NCBI GenBank assembly: GCA_017557635.1
Contig: JAFYYH010000016.1
Location: 62,001-126,000, forward strand
From: Bacteroidaceae bacterium
GTDB lineage: Bacteria; Bacteroidota; Bacteroidia; Bacteroidales; Bacteroidaceae
Direction: 5' to 3'
DNA: 64,000 nucleotides
The position numbers were made by a program, and so were the translations under genes. Shown piece by piece: positions 9,302-18,600 of the stretch (positions within the stretch are counted from its first letter, which is position 1; each line of letters begins with the position of its first letter). The notes under the pieces were generated by a model. It was not told the origin of the DNA. It did no database searches and saw nothing but the letters and a program-made list of their open reading frames with translations.

Positions 9302-11306
9302 CCTTCTTAAGCGCTTCAAGCTTAAACATTTCATCCCTATACTGAGCGGCTTCCATGAAGTCCATTCTGGAGGCTGCTTCGTTCATTAGGCGGCGGGTGC
9401 GGGCTATCGCCTTGTCAAGCTGCTGCGGTGTCATGCTGGCTATTACAGGGTCTGCAACCGCTCTTGTACGGTCCTTTATCTCGTAAGGCTTGGGTTCGGC
9501 CTCCTGTCCGGCCGGTATCAGCATTGAGGTGTTGAGAGCCTTCTGAATCTGCTTGGGCGTTATTCCGTGCTCCTTATTGTAATTCATCTGCTTTTCGCGG
9601 CGGCGTGTGGTCTCGGCAATGGTCAGACGCATGCTCTCGGTTATCTTGTCGGCATAGAGTATTACTTTTCCGTTTACGTTACGGGCGGCACGGCCTGCAG
9701 TCTGGGTGAGCGAGCGGTGGTCACGCAGGAATCCCTCCTTGTCGGCATCGATGATGGCCACCAGTGATACCTCGGGCAGGTCAAGTCCCTCACGCAGCAG
9801 GTTTACACCTACAAGTACGTCATACAGGCCCTTACGCAGATCCGTCATGATCTGGATACGCTCCAGGGTGTCTACGTCACTGTGTATGTAGTTGGCTCTG
9901 ACTCCGTTTTTCAGAAGGTATTCGTTGAGCTCTTCGGCCATGCGTTTGGTCAGGGTGGTTACAAGCACACGCTCGTCACGTTCGGAGCGCACGGCTATCT
10001 CCTCCATCAGGTCATCAATCTGATTCTTGCTGGGACGTACCTCGATCTCCGGGTCAAGCAGTCCTGTGGGACGGATGACCTGATCCACTACGACGCCTTC
10101 GCTCTCGGCGAGTTCGTAATCGGCCGGTGTGGCGCTCACGTATATGGTCTGTCCGGTGAGTTCCTTGAACTCCTCGAACTTGAGCGGACGGTTGTCAAAT
10201 GCGGCGGGAAGACGGAATCCGTACTCTACAAGTGATTTCTTGCGGGCGCGGTCACCGCCTATCATGGCATGCAGCTGAGGTACGCTCACATGGCTCTCGT
10301 CAATGACCGTCAGGAAATCCTTGGGGAAGAAATCCAGCAGGCAGTAGGGGCGGGTGCCGGGGGCGCGGCCGTCAAAGTAACGTGAGTAGTTCTCAATTCC
10401 GCTGCAGTGTCCCAGCTCGCGTATCATCTCGATATCGTATTCCACGCGCTCCTTGAGGCGTTTTGCCTCGAGCGGTTTGCCAATCTCCTGGAAGTACTCC
10501 ACACGCTCCACAAGGTCATCCTGGATGGCGCGGATGGCGCGCTCCTGGCTCTCCTTGGTGGTCATGAAGAGGTTGGCGGGGTATATGCGGTAGAAATCGT
10601 AATCGTCAATGCGCTCACCGGTGAGTACATCGAACTCATAGATGGAGTCTATCTCGTCATCCCAGAACTGGATGCGTACGGCGGTGTCGTTGTATGCCAG
10701 GTTGATGTCCACATTCTCGCCCTTGACACGGAAACAGCCGCGTCCCAACTCGATGTCATTGCGTGTGTAGAGTGAGTCCACCAGCTTGCGCAGCAGTACG
10801 TTACGGTCTATGCGGTCACCCTTGCGCAGTTCGATCACGTTGTTGTAGAAATCGGCCGGATTACCCATGCCGTAGATGCATGAGACCGATGAAACCACAA
10901 TCACGTCGTTACGTCCGGAGAGCAGGGCCGATGTTGCCGAGAGGCGCAGTTTGTCAATCTCGTCGTTGATGGCCAGGTCCTTCTCGATGTATGTGTCAGT
11001 GGCGGGAAGATAGGCTTCCGGCTGGTAATAATCATAATAGGAAACGTAGTATTCAACGGCGTTATGGGGAAAGAATGCCTTGAATTCGCTGTAGAGCTGG
11101 GCTGCCAGCGTCTTGTTGTGGCTGAGCACCAGAGTGGGGCGGCCTATGTTCTTTATGACATTGGCTATGGTGAATGTCTTTCCCGAGCCGGTGACGCCCA
11201 GCAGTGTCTGTGCATGCGCTCCGTTAAGCAACCCTTCGGTGAGTTGCTGAATGGCCTGCGGCTGGTCGCCGGTGGGCTCGAACGGTGATACTAACTTGAA
11301 ATCCAT
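9294..11306 (-). CDS. uvrB: UvrABC excinuclease subunit B
   Basis: A 670-residue UvrB with Walker A GVTGSGKT (residues 37-44), the beta-hairpin YYDYYQPEAYLP segment (about 90-101) that inserts into damaged DNA, a DESH Walker B, helicase motifs to about residue 600 and a C-terminal UVR motif (MDFMEAAQYRDEM) that contacts UvrC. It verifies lesions delivered by UvrA in nucleotide excision repair; uvrA lies about 7 kb away at 18601. The length is typical. A weak -7-like box (TATCTTTA, 11328-11335 on the minus strand) ends 21 nt upstream. Confidence 0.97.
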   Translation of the reverse strand: MDFKLVSPFEPTGDQPQAIQQLTEGLLNGAHAQTLLGVTGSGKTFTIANVIKNIGRPTLVLSHNKTLAAQLYSEFKAFFPHNAVEYYVSYYDYYQPEAYLPATDTYIEKDLAINDEIDKLRLSATSALLSGRNDVIVVSSVSCIYGMGNPADFYNNVIELRKGDRIDRNVLLRKLVDSLYTRNDIELGRGCFRVKGENVDINLAYNDTAVRIQFWDDEIDSIYEFDVLTGERIDDYDFYRIYPANLFMTTKESQERAIRAIQDDLVERVEYFQEIGKPLEAKRLKERVEYDIEMIRELGHCSGIENYSRYFDGRAPGTRPYCLLDFFPKDFLTVIDESHVSVPQLHAMIGGDRARKKSLVEYGFRLPAAFDNRPLKFEEFKELTGQTIYVSATPADYELAESEGVVVDQVIRPTGLLDPEIEVRPSKNQIDDLMEEIAVRSERDERVLVTTLTKRMAEELNEYLLKNGVRANYIHSDVDTLERIQIMTDLRKGLYDVLVGVNLLREGLDLPEVSLVAIIDADKEGFLRDHRSLTQTAGRAARNVNGKVILYADKITESMRLTIAETTRRREKQMNYNKEHGITPKQIQKALNTSMLIPAGQEAEPKPYEIKDRTRAVADPVIASMTPQQLDKAIARTRRLMNEAASRMDFMEAAQYRDEMFKLEALKKVN

Positions 11307-11348
11307 TGTTTACGTAAAAGCGAGCTGTAAAGATACGGCATTTTTTTG

Positions 11349-11356
11349 TATTTTTG
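11349..11356 (+). promoter_or_regulatory. -7 box (TATTTTTG) for the C-GCAxxG-C-C gene
   Basis: A consensus box ending 20 nt before the ATG at 11377. It sets the start downstream of a longer open frame beginning at 11251. Confidence 0.55.
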
Positions 11357-11376
11357 AGCCTCTAAAAGTTTTTGAA

Positions 11377-11832
11377 ATGACAGTTGAAGAGAGAGAACAG
11401 AAGGCCGGTGAACTGTTTAAGGCCGGATACAACTGCTGCCAGGCTGTGGCTATGACTTTTGCCGATGTCCTGGGTATGTCCGAGGACGAGGTTGCACGTC
11501 TTGCCAGCGGATTCGGCGGTGGAATGGGCAGAATGCGTGAGGTTTGCGGAACCGTATCGGCCATGACTATGATAGCCGGTGCCATGATTCCGGCTGATGA
11601 CGTAAACGACAAGGAGGCCAAGACCGCCAATTACGCACTGGTTCAGGAGATGGCCGGCGAGTTCAAGCAGATGTGCGGCAGCATACTTTGCCGCGAACTG
11701 CTGGGTCTGAGCAAGCCTGAGGGTACTCCGGTGCCGTCGGACCGCACTCCCGAGTATTATAAGAAACGTCCCTGCGGTGAGCTTTGCTCAATTGCTGCGG
11801 GTATTGTAGCACGAAAATTGGAAAAGAAATAA
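11377..11832 (+). CDS. C_GCAxxG_C_C family protein (predicted redox/metal protein)
   Basis: A 151-residue protein of the small family named for its conserved cysteines: YNCCQAV near residue 21, FGGGMGRMREVCGTVSA near 48-64, a later cysteine in MCGSILC and a terminal PCGELC. The cysteine pattern suggests iron-sulfur or other metal binding; the biochemical role is not established. It starts at the ATG at 11377, placed by the promoter box. Its stop codon shares one base with the start of the next gene (TAATG), so it is translationally coupled to the dipeptidase. Confidence 0.8.
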   Translation: MTVEEREQKAGELFKAGYNCCQAVAMTFADVLGMSEDEVARLASGFGGGMGRMREVCGTVSAMTMIAGAMIPADDVNDKEAKTANYALVQEMAGEFKQMCGSILCRELLGLSKPEGTPVPSDRTPEYYKKRPCGELCSIAAGIVARKLEKK

Positions 11833-13457
11833 TGAAGAAACTGATCTTAACCCTGTCAGCAGCGCTGTGCACAGTAGGTGCATTTGCCTGCACTAACCTT
11901 ATAGTTACCAAGGGTGCATCGGCCAGCGGTTACAACATGTGTACCTATGCGGCCGATTCACACCAGCTTTACGGAACCCTGCACCAGAGTGCCGCAGCGG
12001 ATTTTCCTGCAGGTGCCATGCGTGAGATTGTTGACTGGGACAGCGGCAAGCGTCTTGGCGAGATTCCGCAGGCCAGCCATGTATATGCTGTGATAGGCAA
12101 CATGAACGAGCATCAGCTGGTGATAGGCGAGACTACATACGGAGGTCGCGAATTCATCGATTCCACCGCTATATTGGACTATGGTTCACTCATCTATATC
12201 GCCCTTGAGCGTTGCAAGACCGCGCGTGAGGCAATCCTGCTTATCGACAAGCTGACGCAGCAGTACGGTTATGCCTCCGAGGGTGAGTCTTTCACCATCT
12301 GCGACCCCAGTGAGGTGTGGATCATGGAGATAATCGGCAAGAACCCCAAGTTCGACAAGAAAGGCCGTAACATCAACAAGGGCTCTGTATGGGTTGCAAA
12401 GCGTATTCCTGACGGTTACATATCGGCTCACGCCAACCAGTCACGTATAACCACGATTGATTTCAATGACCCTGAGAACTGCCTCTATGCCAAGGATGTA
12501 ATCAAGCACGCCCGTGAGCAGGGCATATTCAGCGGCAAGGATGAGGAGTTCAGTTTCTGCGACGTTTACAATCCTTTGGATTTCGGCGGTGCCCGCGGAT
12601 GCGAGGCAAGAGTATGGTCATACTTCAACAGATTCGCCGATGGAATGGATGAATATCTGGATTATGCAATGGGTTATGACCTTAAGAACCATATGCCGCT
12701 TTATGTGAAGCCTAACAGAAAAATCTCAACAAAAGACCTGGCTGACATGATGCGTGACCACTATGAGGGAACACCCATGGACATGACCACCGACATAGGC
12801 GCAGGCGGCAGCCATCTGCCTTACCGCTGGCGTCCCATGGAGTTTGAGTATCAGGGTTGGGAGTACGTGAACGAGCGTGCCATCGCAACCCAGCAGACCG
12901 GTTGGTGGTATGTGGCCCAGACCCGTTCGGACAGCAAGTACGGTGTGTTCTGGTTCGGTGTCGATGATGCCGGCACATCTCCGCTCATGCCTTTCTTCAG
13001 TTGCACTAACAGCGTTCCGGAATGCCTCAGAGAGGGAAACGGTTCTCTTCTGGAGTACTCGGAGACATCTATGTTCTGGATTGTAAGCCGCATAGCACAG
13101 TTCGCATACCTGCGTTATGACAAGATAGGTGCCGAGGTGCGCAGCATAATAGATGAGTATGAGAACGGGATGATGGCAAAGGTTGATGCCGTGATTGACT
13201 CAGAGTCTGCCGACGCATTGTCCAAGTTCGGAGTAGACAATGCCAATGCACTGTTCGACAGATGGAAGGATCTGGACAAGTATCTTCTGGTAAAATATAT
13301 TGACGGAAACATTAAGCGTCAGAATGAGGACGGATCATTTGTAACCAACGGCTACAGTGATGCCATTCCCGAATATCCCATCTGGGAGGATTACTCAGAC
13401 AAGTGGAAGGAGAACGTGGTCCGTGACAACGGCGATGTGCTCCGCATACGTAAATAA
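11832..13457 (+). CDS. C69 family dipeptidase (Ntn-hydrolase)
   Basis: A 541-residue secreted or periplasmic peptidase. A signal peptide (MKKLILTLSAALCTVGAFA) is followed at once by Cys20 in a CTNLIV motif, which fits the N-terminal nucleophile exposed after processing in C69 (PepD) enzymes. The conserved ETTYGGR and EGESFTICD segments and the WW-rich region near residue 355 also match the family. It would cleave dipeptides. The start ATG overlaps the previous stop by one base; a longer open frame from 11784 is rejected because the signal peptide starts at 11832. Confidence 0.85.
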   Translation: MKKLILTLSAALCTVGAFACTNLIVTKGASASGYNMCTYAADSHQLYGTLHQSAAADFPAGAMREIVDWDSGKRLGEIPQASHVYAVIGNMNEHQLVIGETTYGGREFIDSTAILDYGSLIYIALERCKTAREAILLIDKLTQQYGYASEGESFTICDPSEVWIMEIIGKNPKFDKKGRNINKGSVWVAKRIPDGYISAHANQSRITTIDFNDPENCLYAKDVIKHAREQGIFSGKDEEFSFCDVYNPLDFGGARGCEARVWSYFNRFADGMDEYLDYAMGYDLKNHMPLYVKPNRKISTKDLADMMRDHYEGTPMDMTTDIGAGGSHLPYRWRPMEFEYQGWEYVNERAIATQQTGWWYVAQTRSDSKYGVFWFGVDDAGTSPLMPFFSCTNSVPECLREGNGSLLEYSETSMFWIVSRIAQFAYLRYDKIGAEVRSIIDEYENGMMAKVDAVIDSESADALSKFGVDNANALFDRWKDLDKYLLVKYIDGNIKRQNEDGSFVTNGYSDAIPEYPIWEDYSDKWKENVVRDNGDVLRIRK

Positions 13458-13501
13458 TATTAAATAACGGGCGCATACTTGCTCCGTTCACTCAAAATAG
13501 G

Positions 13502-13509
13502 TACTTTTG
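13502..13509 (+). promoter_or_regulatory. -7 box (TACTTTTG) for the bamD operon
   Basis: The box ends 19 nt before the ATG at 13529. It makes that ATG the start in preference to the upstream TTG at 13514, which would lie at or before the transcription start. Confidence 0.6.
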
Positions 13510-13528
13510 CAGGTTGAAATTTCACAGC

Positions 13529-14365
13529 ATGCGTAAGACTGCGTCAATAATATTGTTCTCCACCCTTGTTCTGGCAGTGTTGTCGGGCTGTTCAGGCTAT
13601 AACAAGATCCTGAAAGCGTCTGACTACAACACCAAGTACAGTCTGGCAAAGACATACTACATGGAGGGCCGCTACACAAGTTGCAGTTCAATTCTTGAGG
13701 AGTGTGTGGCATATCAGCGCGGTACTGCACAGGCTGAGGAGTCGATGTATCTGCTGGCTTCGTGCTACTACAATCTGAATGACTATCTGTCAGCATCCCA
13801 GTATTACATGGCTTGCTACAGGTCATATCCGAACAGTACGTACTCAGAGAACTGTCTCTTCTGGTCAGGCAAGAGCCTCTATCTGGATACTCCGGATCCG
13901 CGTCTTGACGCTACCAGTACTACGAACGCCATCATGCAGCTGCAGAGATTTGTGGAGACATATCCTATGAGCAAGTACCGTCCTGAGGCGGAGGATATGA
14001 TCTACACCATGTATGACCGTCTGGTAGAGAAGGAGCTGGGTACTGCGGAGCTTTATTACAATATGGGCAACTATATGGGTAACAATTACCGCTCAAGCAT
14101 AATTGTTGCACAGAATGCCCTGCGTGACTTCCCTTACACCAAGTACCGTGAGCAGCTTTCACTGCTGGTGCTTAAGGCAAAGTTCCAGATGGCTCAGGAG
14201 AGCGTTCTCGAGAAGAGGGATGACCGATATCGCGACGCTATCGACGAGTATTACGCTTTCAAGAATGAATTTCCTGAAAGCACACACATGAAGGAGGCGG
14301 ACAAAATGTTCCGTATCTCCACCAAAAACTTAGGAAACAAGAATCAAATAATAGAAGAAGACTAA
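13529..14365 (+). CDS. bamD: Outer membrane assembly lipoprotein BamD
   Basis: A 278-residue lipoprotein with lipobox LSGC (Cys about 21) and five TPR-like repeats, including KTYYMEGRYTSCSSILEEC, then SCYYNLNDYLSASQYYMAC and later YRDAIDEYYAFKNEFPES. It should act with BamA in folding outer-membrane proteins. Gene order bamD-rpoZ-DUF4293 is typical of Bacteroidales. The intergenic gap to the next gene is 1 nt, so this is an operon. Confidence 0.9.
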   Translation: MRKTASIILFSTLVLAVLSGCSGYNKILKASDYNTKYSLAKTYYMEGRYTSCSSILEECVAYQRGTAQAEESMYLLASCYYNLNDYLSASQYYMACYRSYPNSTYSENCLFWSGKSLYLDTPDPRLDATSTTNAIMQLQRFVETYPMSKYRPEAEDMIYTMYDRLVEKELGTAELYYNMGNYMGNNYRSSIIVAQNALRDFPYTKYREQLSLLVLKAKFQMAQESVLEKRDDRYRDAIDEYYAFKNEFPESTHMKEADKMFRISTKNLGNKNQIIEED

Positions 14366-14366
14366 A

Positions 14367-14699
14367 ATGGATTTCAAGAAGACAAATGCTCCGACCAACA
14401 CGGTAACCCGTGACTTGGTCAATTTTGTAAAGGACACCAACAACATCTACGAGAGTGTTGCTATCATGGGCAAGCGCGCCAATCAGATTTCCGTTGAGAT
14501 GAAGGAGGAACTCAAGTCAAAGCTTGAGGAGTTCAGTTCAACTACCGACAATCTGGAGGAGATGTTCGAGAACAGGGAGCAGATTGAGATTTCACGTTAC
14601 TACGAGCGTCTTCCCAAACCGACCCTGATCGCTGCTCAGGAGTTCGAGGAGGGTAAGATCTATTTCCGCAATCCCGCTAAGGAGAAAGAGAATCTTTGA
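14367..14699 (+). CDS. rpoZ: RNA polymerase omega-like subunit (RpoZ/Rpb6 family)
   Basis: A 110-residue protein with the Bacteroidetes omega signature: NIYESVAIMGKRANQIS near residues 27-43, corresponding to the helix that clamps the beta-prime C terminus, then an acidic helical region. It is longer at its C terminus than enterobacterial omega. It sits between bamD (1 nt upstream) and a DUF4293 membrane protein whose ATG overlaps its stop codon. The role in RNA polymerase assembly is inferred from the family. Confidence 0.85.
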   Translation: MDFKKTNAPTNTVTRDLVNFVKDTNNIYESVAIMGKRANQISVEMKEELKSKLEEFSSTTDNLEEMFENREQIEISRYYERLPKPTLIAAQEFEEGKIYFRNPAKEKENL

Positions 14700-15172
14700 T
14701 GAAGATAGAACTCTACCTCCATCAGGTATGGCTGGCTCTCATCTGTGTATTGATGTTTGCCGGCCTTCTTCTTCCCATAGGACAACTGTCCAATGCGGAG
14801 GGAGCATCGGCGGAACTCACTAATTTCCGCATCAATTTCATTGAGGGTGACAGTGCCGGCGCCATGTGGGCACTGGGAGTGATAATGATAGTGATACTGG
14901 CTGTGGGCGTATTTGAACTGCTGCTGTCAGGCTTCCGTAACTTCGTGCTTCAGAAGCGTCTGCTGGTGTTCATGATGCTGCTTACGGTAGGCTATTATAT
15001 CCTTCTGGTGGTATATGTGCTGCTGGTAAAGGGCGATGCATCTTTCGCACCCCATATTGCAACTGCATTCCCTCTGATAAGTCTTGTGCTTGAGTACATG
15101 ACAATAGGCGGCGTAGCCAAGGCTGAGGCTGCCATCATCGCAAAAGCAAGCGGTTTCCGCCTGCGTGATTAA
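14699..15172 (+). CDS. DUF4293 family four-helix membrane protein
   Basis: A 157-residue protein with four predicted membrane helices (about residues 8-28, 58-80, 88-110 and 120-140), matching the Bacteroidetes DUF4293 family that routinely follows rpoZ. Function is unknown. The ATG at 14699 overlaps the rpoZ stop as TGATG; a TTG one codon upstream is less likely. The last four bases overlap the convergent beta-barrel gene. Confidence 0.8.
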   Translation: MKIELYLHQVWLALICVLMFAGLLLPIGQLSNAEGASAELTNFRINFIEGDSAGAMWALGVIMIVILAVGVFELLLSGFRNFVLQKRLLVFMMLLTVGYYILLVVYVLLVKGDASFAPHIATAFPLISLVLEYMTIGGVAKAEAAIIAKASGFRLRD

Positions 15173-15864
15173 TTGAGAAGATTGAAGGAATAGGTGGCGC
15201 GGACAGAGATTGTACTGTTCGCGCAGCGGGCAAAGTAGTCCTTCTTTGTGATGCCGTAGATATTGCCGAGTCCAAAGTAGTATCGGCCCTCTATTCCGAA
15301 GTTTCCCACTCCCGTACGTAATTCGATTCCGACACTGGCGGTTATACCGTAGTCCAGTTTGTTCTCTATTCCCTTACCGTACTGTTCAGTAACCTGATTG
15401 GGACGGTTGGAGGTGTCCCAGGGACTCTTTCCGCCGTATATTTCCCTTTCACCGAGCAGATATGCCACCTGGGGACCCAGGTTGATATGGCCCTGTACGC
15501 CGCGGAATTCGCGTCCGAAACCCAGATGTGCCAGGAACGGTACCTCTACATATGTGGAGACGCGGGTGTATTCATTTTCTGAGCCGTCCTCGATAAGCTC
15601 GGTCCAGCCTCGGTTGGCGATGTTGCACTCCAACTGTGTGCCGCATATGAGAAAGAAGTATTTCTCGGATATGTGACGGATGCTCACACCGTAGGTGGGG
15701 CCCAGGCTCAGTGTCTGCTTGATGGACGGTATGAATGAGACCTGGCTGGTACCCATGCCGCCGTTAACGCCTATTGATACGGTATGTCTTGAATCACCGA
15801 CCTGAGAGTAGGCGGTGGTGAATGCGAACGCTAAAGTGAATAGTATGGCGAGTCTGCGCTTCAT
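15169..15864 (-). CDS. Outer-membrane beta-barrel protein (PorT-like/PF13568 type)
   Basis: A 231-residue protein with a cleavable signal peptide (ending TTAYSQ, about residue 21). Alternating strands then run through the chain with glycine and aromatic girdles and a C-terminal ATYSFNLLN ending in a beta signal. Its length suits an eight- to ten-strand barrel. Its ATG overlaps the stop of the LysM/binding-protein gene by four bases (ATGA), so the two are translationally coupled and may act together in the envelope. The exact function is unknown. Confidence 0.72.
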   Translation of the reverse strand: MKRRLAILFTLAFAFTTAYSQVGDSRHTVSIGVNGGMGTSQVSFIPSIKQTLSLGPTYGVSIRHISEKYFFLICGTQLECNIANRGWTELIEDGSENEYTRVSTYVEVPFLAHLGFGREFRGVQGHINLGPQVAYLLGEREIYGGKSPWDTSNRPNQVTEQYGKGIENKLDYGITASVGIELRTGVGNFGIEGRYYFGLGNIYGITKKDYFARCANSTISVRATYSFNLLN

Positions 15865-17678
15865 CTGTCAAAGTCTTTCTTCTCGACCTTGTAGTCGTTT
15901 GAGAAGTGGATAAAGAATACTTTGCGGTTTATGAAACCTCCCCAGTTGTTGACACGCTCAAACTTGAATCCTACATGGACGGGGTCTGTCTCAAGGTCAT
16001 TGAGGTGGTTCTCGAAGTCCTTGCCGTAGGTGGCCAGTCCCTTTAGGAAGAAGTAGCCGGTGTCATAGCCGTACGGTGCGAAACTGGGATAACTGATCAT
16101 CATCTGGCGGCTGAATGAGCGACGGAACAGGGTGTTGAACTCGACTGATTCCTTGAGCATGTTGTTTGTATAGAACCAGGTGTAGAACCAGGTGTCAACC
16201 TCATAGAACTCTTCCAGATGGTCCGCTGCGTATATCTGATACTTGGGATAGCCGAACAGGTGAGTCTCTATCTCGGGAGCCTTGGTGCGGTTAATGATCT
16301 GGAGGACGGGCAGCATGGTGTTGAGCGGTCCGCTCTCATCAGAATTGATGATGAAGATGTTCTGCTTGCCGGGCACGAGGGTATCCATGAGAATCTGGTA
16401 GGTGGTGTCCACCATCAGAGTGGTAAGAGGTATCCCGTGATCGGAAAGCGTATGTTTAAGACCGTCAATGAATTCATTCCTGCGGTATTCATCGGCATCC
16501 AGCAGTATAACATTGGCATTGTCAAACTGCTCCAGGAAGTGGTTGTAAATTTCCTGGTTGAAGTATGACTGCGGGGTGTTGAGCTGATAGACATAGGGGT
16601 TGTTGAATACGTCATCGGCACCTGCGTTCATGGGGAGTACCAGGGGAACCTGATGTACTGTCGACCAACGGGCGACCTCGGTTATCTGGTTTGTCCATCT
16701 GGGGCCGAAGATGATATTGACGTCATCCAGCTTGCCGCTCTCAAGCAACGGTTCCAGGGAATTGCCTTCACCCTGTGAATCGAAAACCTTGAGGTTTACT
16801 GATATGTTCTCTTCCTTGAGTCTGTCAAGTGCCAGAAGTATTCCCTGGTAGAATTCAACCATCTGTTTCTGGAGTGTGGTGGTTGAGTCCTCAAGTGAGA
16901 AGGGCAGGATGAGGGCGGCTGTCAAGGTACCGTCCGATTTCTCTTCCTGGAGTTCGTTCATGCTGAACAGCATGCTGTCTGGGATGGACTCCATGCGGTT
17001 CCTGGCCTCAAGGATACGCTGCTTGCGCTGGGCTATTTCCCTGCTCGAGAACGGTATCTTGACTACGGCACCCTGTTTGAGCTTGGTGTACTTGTATTCA
17101 GGGTTTGCCTCAAGGAACTCCTCCTGTGTTATGTCGTAGTTGCGGCAGATGCGGAAGATGGTCTCACGCTTCTTTACCACATGGGTTGTCTTGTAGACGG
17201 CGGTATCGGACTTGATGGTCTGGGCATCGGTCTGAATCTCCTGGGGGGCGTTTTCGCCGGCGTTCTCGATGGTTGATGCAAGCGGATCCTTGTCGGAGGG
17301 GGCGGGGATGGTGATTACCTGACCGACCTTGAAGTTATCTACTGAGAGGCCGGGGTTGGCGTCACACAACTCCTTGACCGATATGCGGTTCTGGACCGAT
17401 AAGCGGAAGAGTGTCTCGCCTTTTTGGATGGTGTGGAACTTTCCTGAAGCGGTCTGTTTCTTGTTGGGGATACGCAACTGCTCGCCGGTACGTATGACTT
17501 TTTCGCTGCCGGGATTGAGTCTTATGATCTCATCCTCGGTTACGCCGTACATTCTTGAAATGGAGTATAGTCCTTGTCCTTGTGTAACGGTATGCATGAA
17601 GTACTCCTGCGCTCCTGCCTGAATGCTGAAAAGCACTGAGAACAGTACCGTTGCTATGATTGTCTTGAGATTTCTCAT
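15861..17678 (-). CDS. Triple-LysM lipid-free envelope protein fused to a periplasmic-binding-protein-like domain
   Basis: A 605-residue exported protein. After a signal peptide (about residues 1-24) come three LysM repeats (about 27-72, 84-128 and 158-202; each with a G(Q/E)xLYSIS-like start and a terminal IP), which bind peptidoglycan. Residues ~260-605 resemble a type I periplasmic binding fold (leucine-binding protein family) starting at TAALILPFSLED. The architecture suggests a ligand sensor held on the cell wall. The start at 17678 is chosen because it opens the signal peptide and lies 22 nt after a -7 box; an upstream frame to 17771 crosses that box. It is coupled to the downstream barrel gene. 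Confidence 0.85.
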   Translation of the reverse strand: MRNLKTIIATVLFSVLFSIQAGAQEYFMHTVTQGQGLYSISRMYGVTEDEIIRLNPGSEKVIRTGEQLRIPNKKQTASGKFHTIQKGETLFRLSVQNRISVKELCDANPGLSVDNFKVGQVITIPAPSDKDPLASTIENAGENAPQEIQTDAQTIKSDTAVYKTTHVVKKRETIFRICRNYDITQEEFLEANPEYKYTKLKQGAVVKIPFSSREIAQRKQRILEARNRMESIPDSMLFSMNELQEEKSDGTLTAALILPFSLEDSTTTLQKQMVEFYQGILLALDRLKEENISVNLKVFDSQGEGNSLEPLLESGKLDDVNIIFGPRWTNQITEVARWSTVHQVPLVLPMNAGADDVFNNPYVYQLNTPQSYFNQEIYNHFLEQFDNANVILLDADEYRRNEFIDGLKHTLSDHGIPLTTLMVDTTYQILMDTLVPGKQNIFIINSDESGPLNTMLPVLQIINRTKAPEIETHLFGYPKYQIYAADHLEEFYEVDTWFYTWFYTNNMLKESVEFNTLFRRSFSRQMMISYPSFAPYGYDTGYFFLKGLATYGKDFENHLNDLETDPVHVGFKFERVNNWGGFINRKVFFIHFSNDYKVEKKDFDR

Positions 17679-17700
17679 AAGTGAATATCTTTCCAGAGGG

Positions 17701-17708
17701 CAAAAATA
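17701..17708 (-). promoter_or_regulatory. -7 box (TATTTTTG) for the LysM gene
   Basis: Minus-strand TATTTTTG ending 22 nt before the ATG at 17678. Confidence 0.6.
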
Positions 17709-17784
17709 CAAAAAAGCGTTTAATCTGCGTTTATATATAGTATCTATAACATTGGTACAAGTTAGAATCAACGTATATTTTGAG

Positions 17785-17792
17785 TACCTTTG
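17785..17792 (+). promoter_or_regulatory. -7 box (TACCTTTG) for the CHU_C-uvrA unit
   Basis: The box ends 19 nt before the ATG at 17812 and lies inside a longer open frame from 17623, which argues against that longer start. Confidence 0.6.
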
Positions 17793-17811
17793 CGTTTTGA
17801 AACGAGACTAT

Positions 17812-18594
17812 ATGAAAAAGAGCGCTTTCAGAAAGTTTTTGTGCGCTGCGGCACTGGCTGCGGCACCTTGTTTCACTGCCTTTGCCGGTATCCCTCAGGT
17901 GCAGGTGAAGGTTATCCTTGTATCCGCCTCGGGCGATTCAACCGTGATCTCTCCGGGAGAGGTGTCACCCTCTGAACTCAATGCGCCCCTGAAGGCGACA
18001 TTCATATCGGAACTTATAACCGATGACGGCAAGGATTACGTGCTGTTTCCCGAATGGACGGTCAAGCGTGAGGATACGGAGACATCGGAACTTAACGACT
18101 TCCTGAAACGTCAGGACAGGGTTACTGAGTATGAGTTCACCGATAACGGCAAGTTCCATGTGTTCTATGCCTGGTCATACAGGGAGAAGGATGATACGGA
18201 GACCATTCCGGGTGCAGATGTGGCTTCCATGCAGTTTACGATCGGTGACTCCGAGATACGTCTTTTCAATGCTTTCTCACCCAACGGTGACGGCATAAAT
18301 GACGTTTACAAGATATATGTACGCTCCATCGTGACGTTGAATGTGGCAATATTCAACCGTTGGGGACAGACCATAAAGACCGTATCGGGCAAGATGGACC
18401 AGATCCTTCCGTCCGATGCCGAGCCCGACAACGACGGCGGATACCTGTTTGAGATATGGGACGGCACACACAACGGTGACGTGGTGAATGACGGAGTCTA
18501 TTACATTAATGTACAGGCCGTTGGTGCCGGAGGCCGTGTCTTTGAGAAGAAGGCCGATATCAACGTGCTTAAGGGACTCGGATTAGGGAATTGA
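17812..18594 (+). CDS. Exported protein with gliding-motility-type C-terminal (CHU_C) domain
   Basis: A 260-residue protein with a signal peptide (ending TAFAG, about residue 25), an Ig-like central region, and a C-terminal domain from about residue 155 with the CHU_C hallmarks: FSPNGDGINDVYKI, IFNRWGQ, WDGT(H)NGDVVNDGVYY. Such domains act as type B sorting signals of the type IX secretion system in many Bacteroidetes. Whether this cell has that system cannot be seen here. The stop codon is 6 nt before the uvrA ATG, an unexpected operon partner for a repair gene. Confidence 0.8.
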   Translation: MKKSAFRKFLCAAALAAAPCFTAFAGIPQVQVKVILVSASGDSTVISPGEVSPSELNAPLKATFISELITDDGKDYVLFPEWTVKREDTETSELNDFLKRQDRVTEYEFTDNGKFHVFYAWSYREKDDTETIPGADVASMQFTIGDSEIRLFNAFSPNGDGINDVYKIYVRSIVTLNVAIFNRWGQTIKTVSGKMDQILPSDAEPDNDGGYLFEIWDGTHNGDVVNDGVYYINVQAVGAGGRVFEKKADINVLKGLGLGN

Positions 18595-18600
18595 TTGATA

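Noticed and set aside
13514-13528. TTG start for BamD at 13514
   Set aside because: It lies about where transcription would begin; the ATG at 13529 opens the lipoprotein signal peptide directly.
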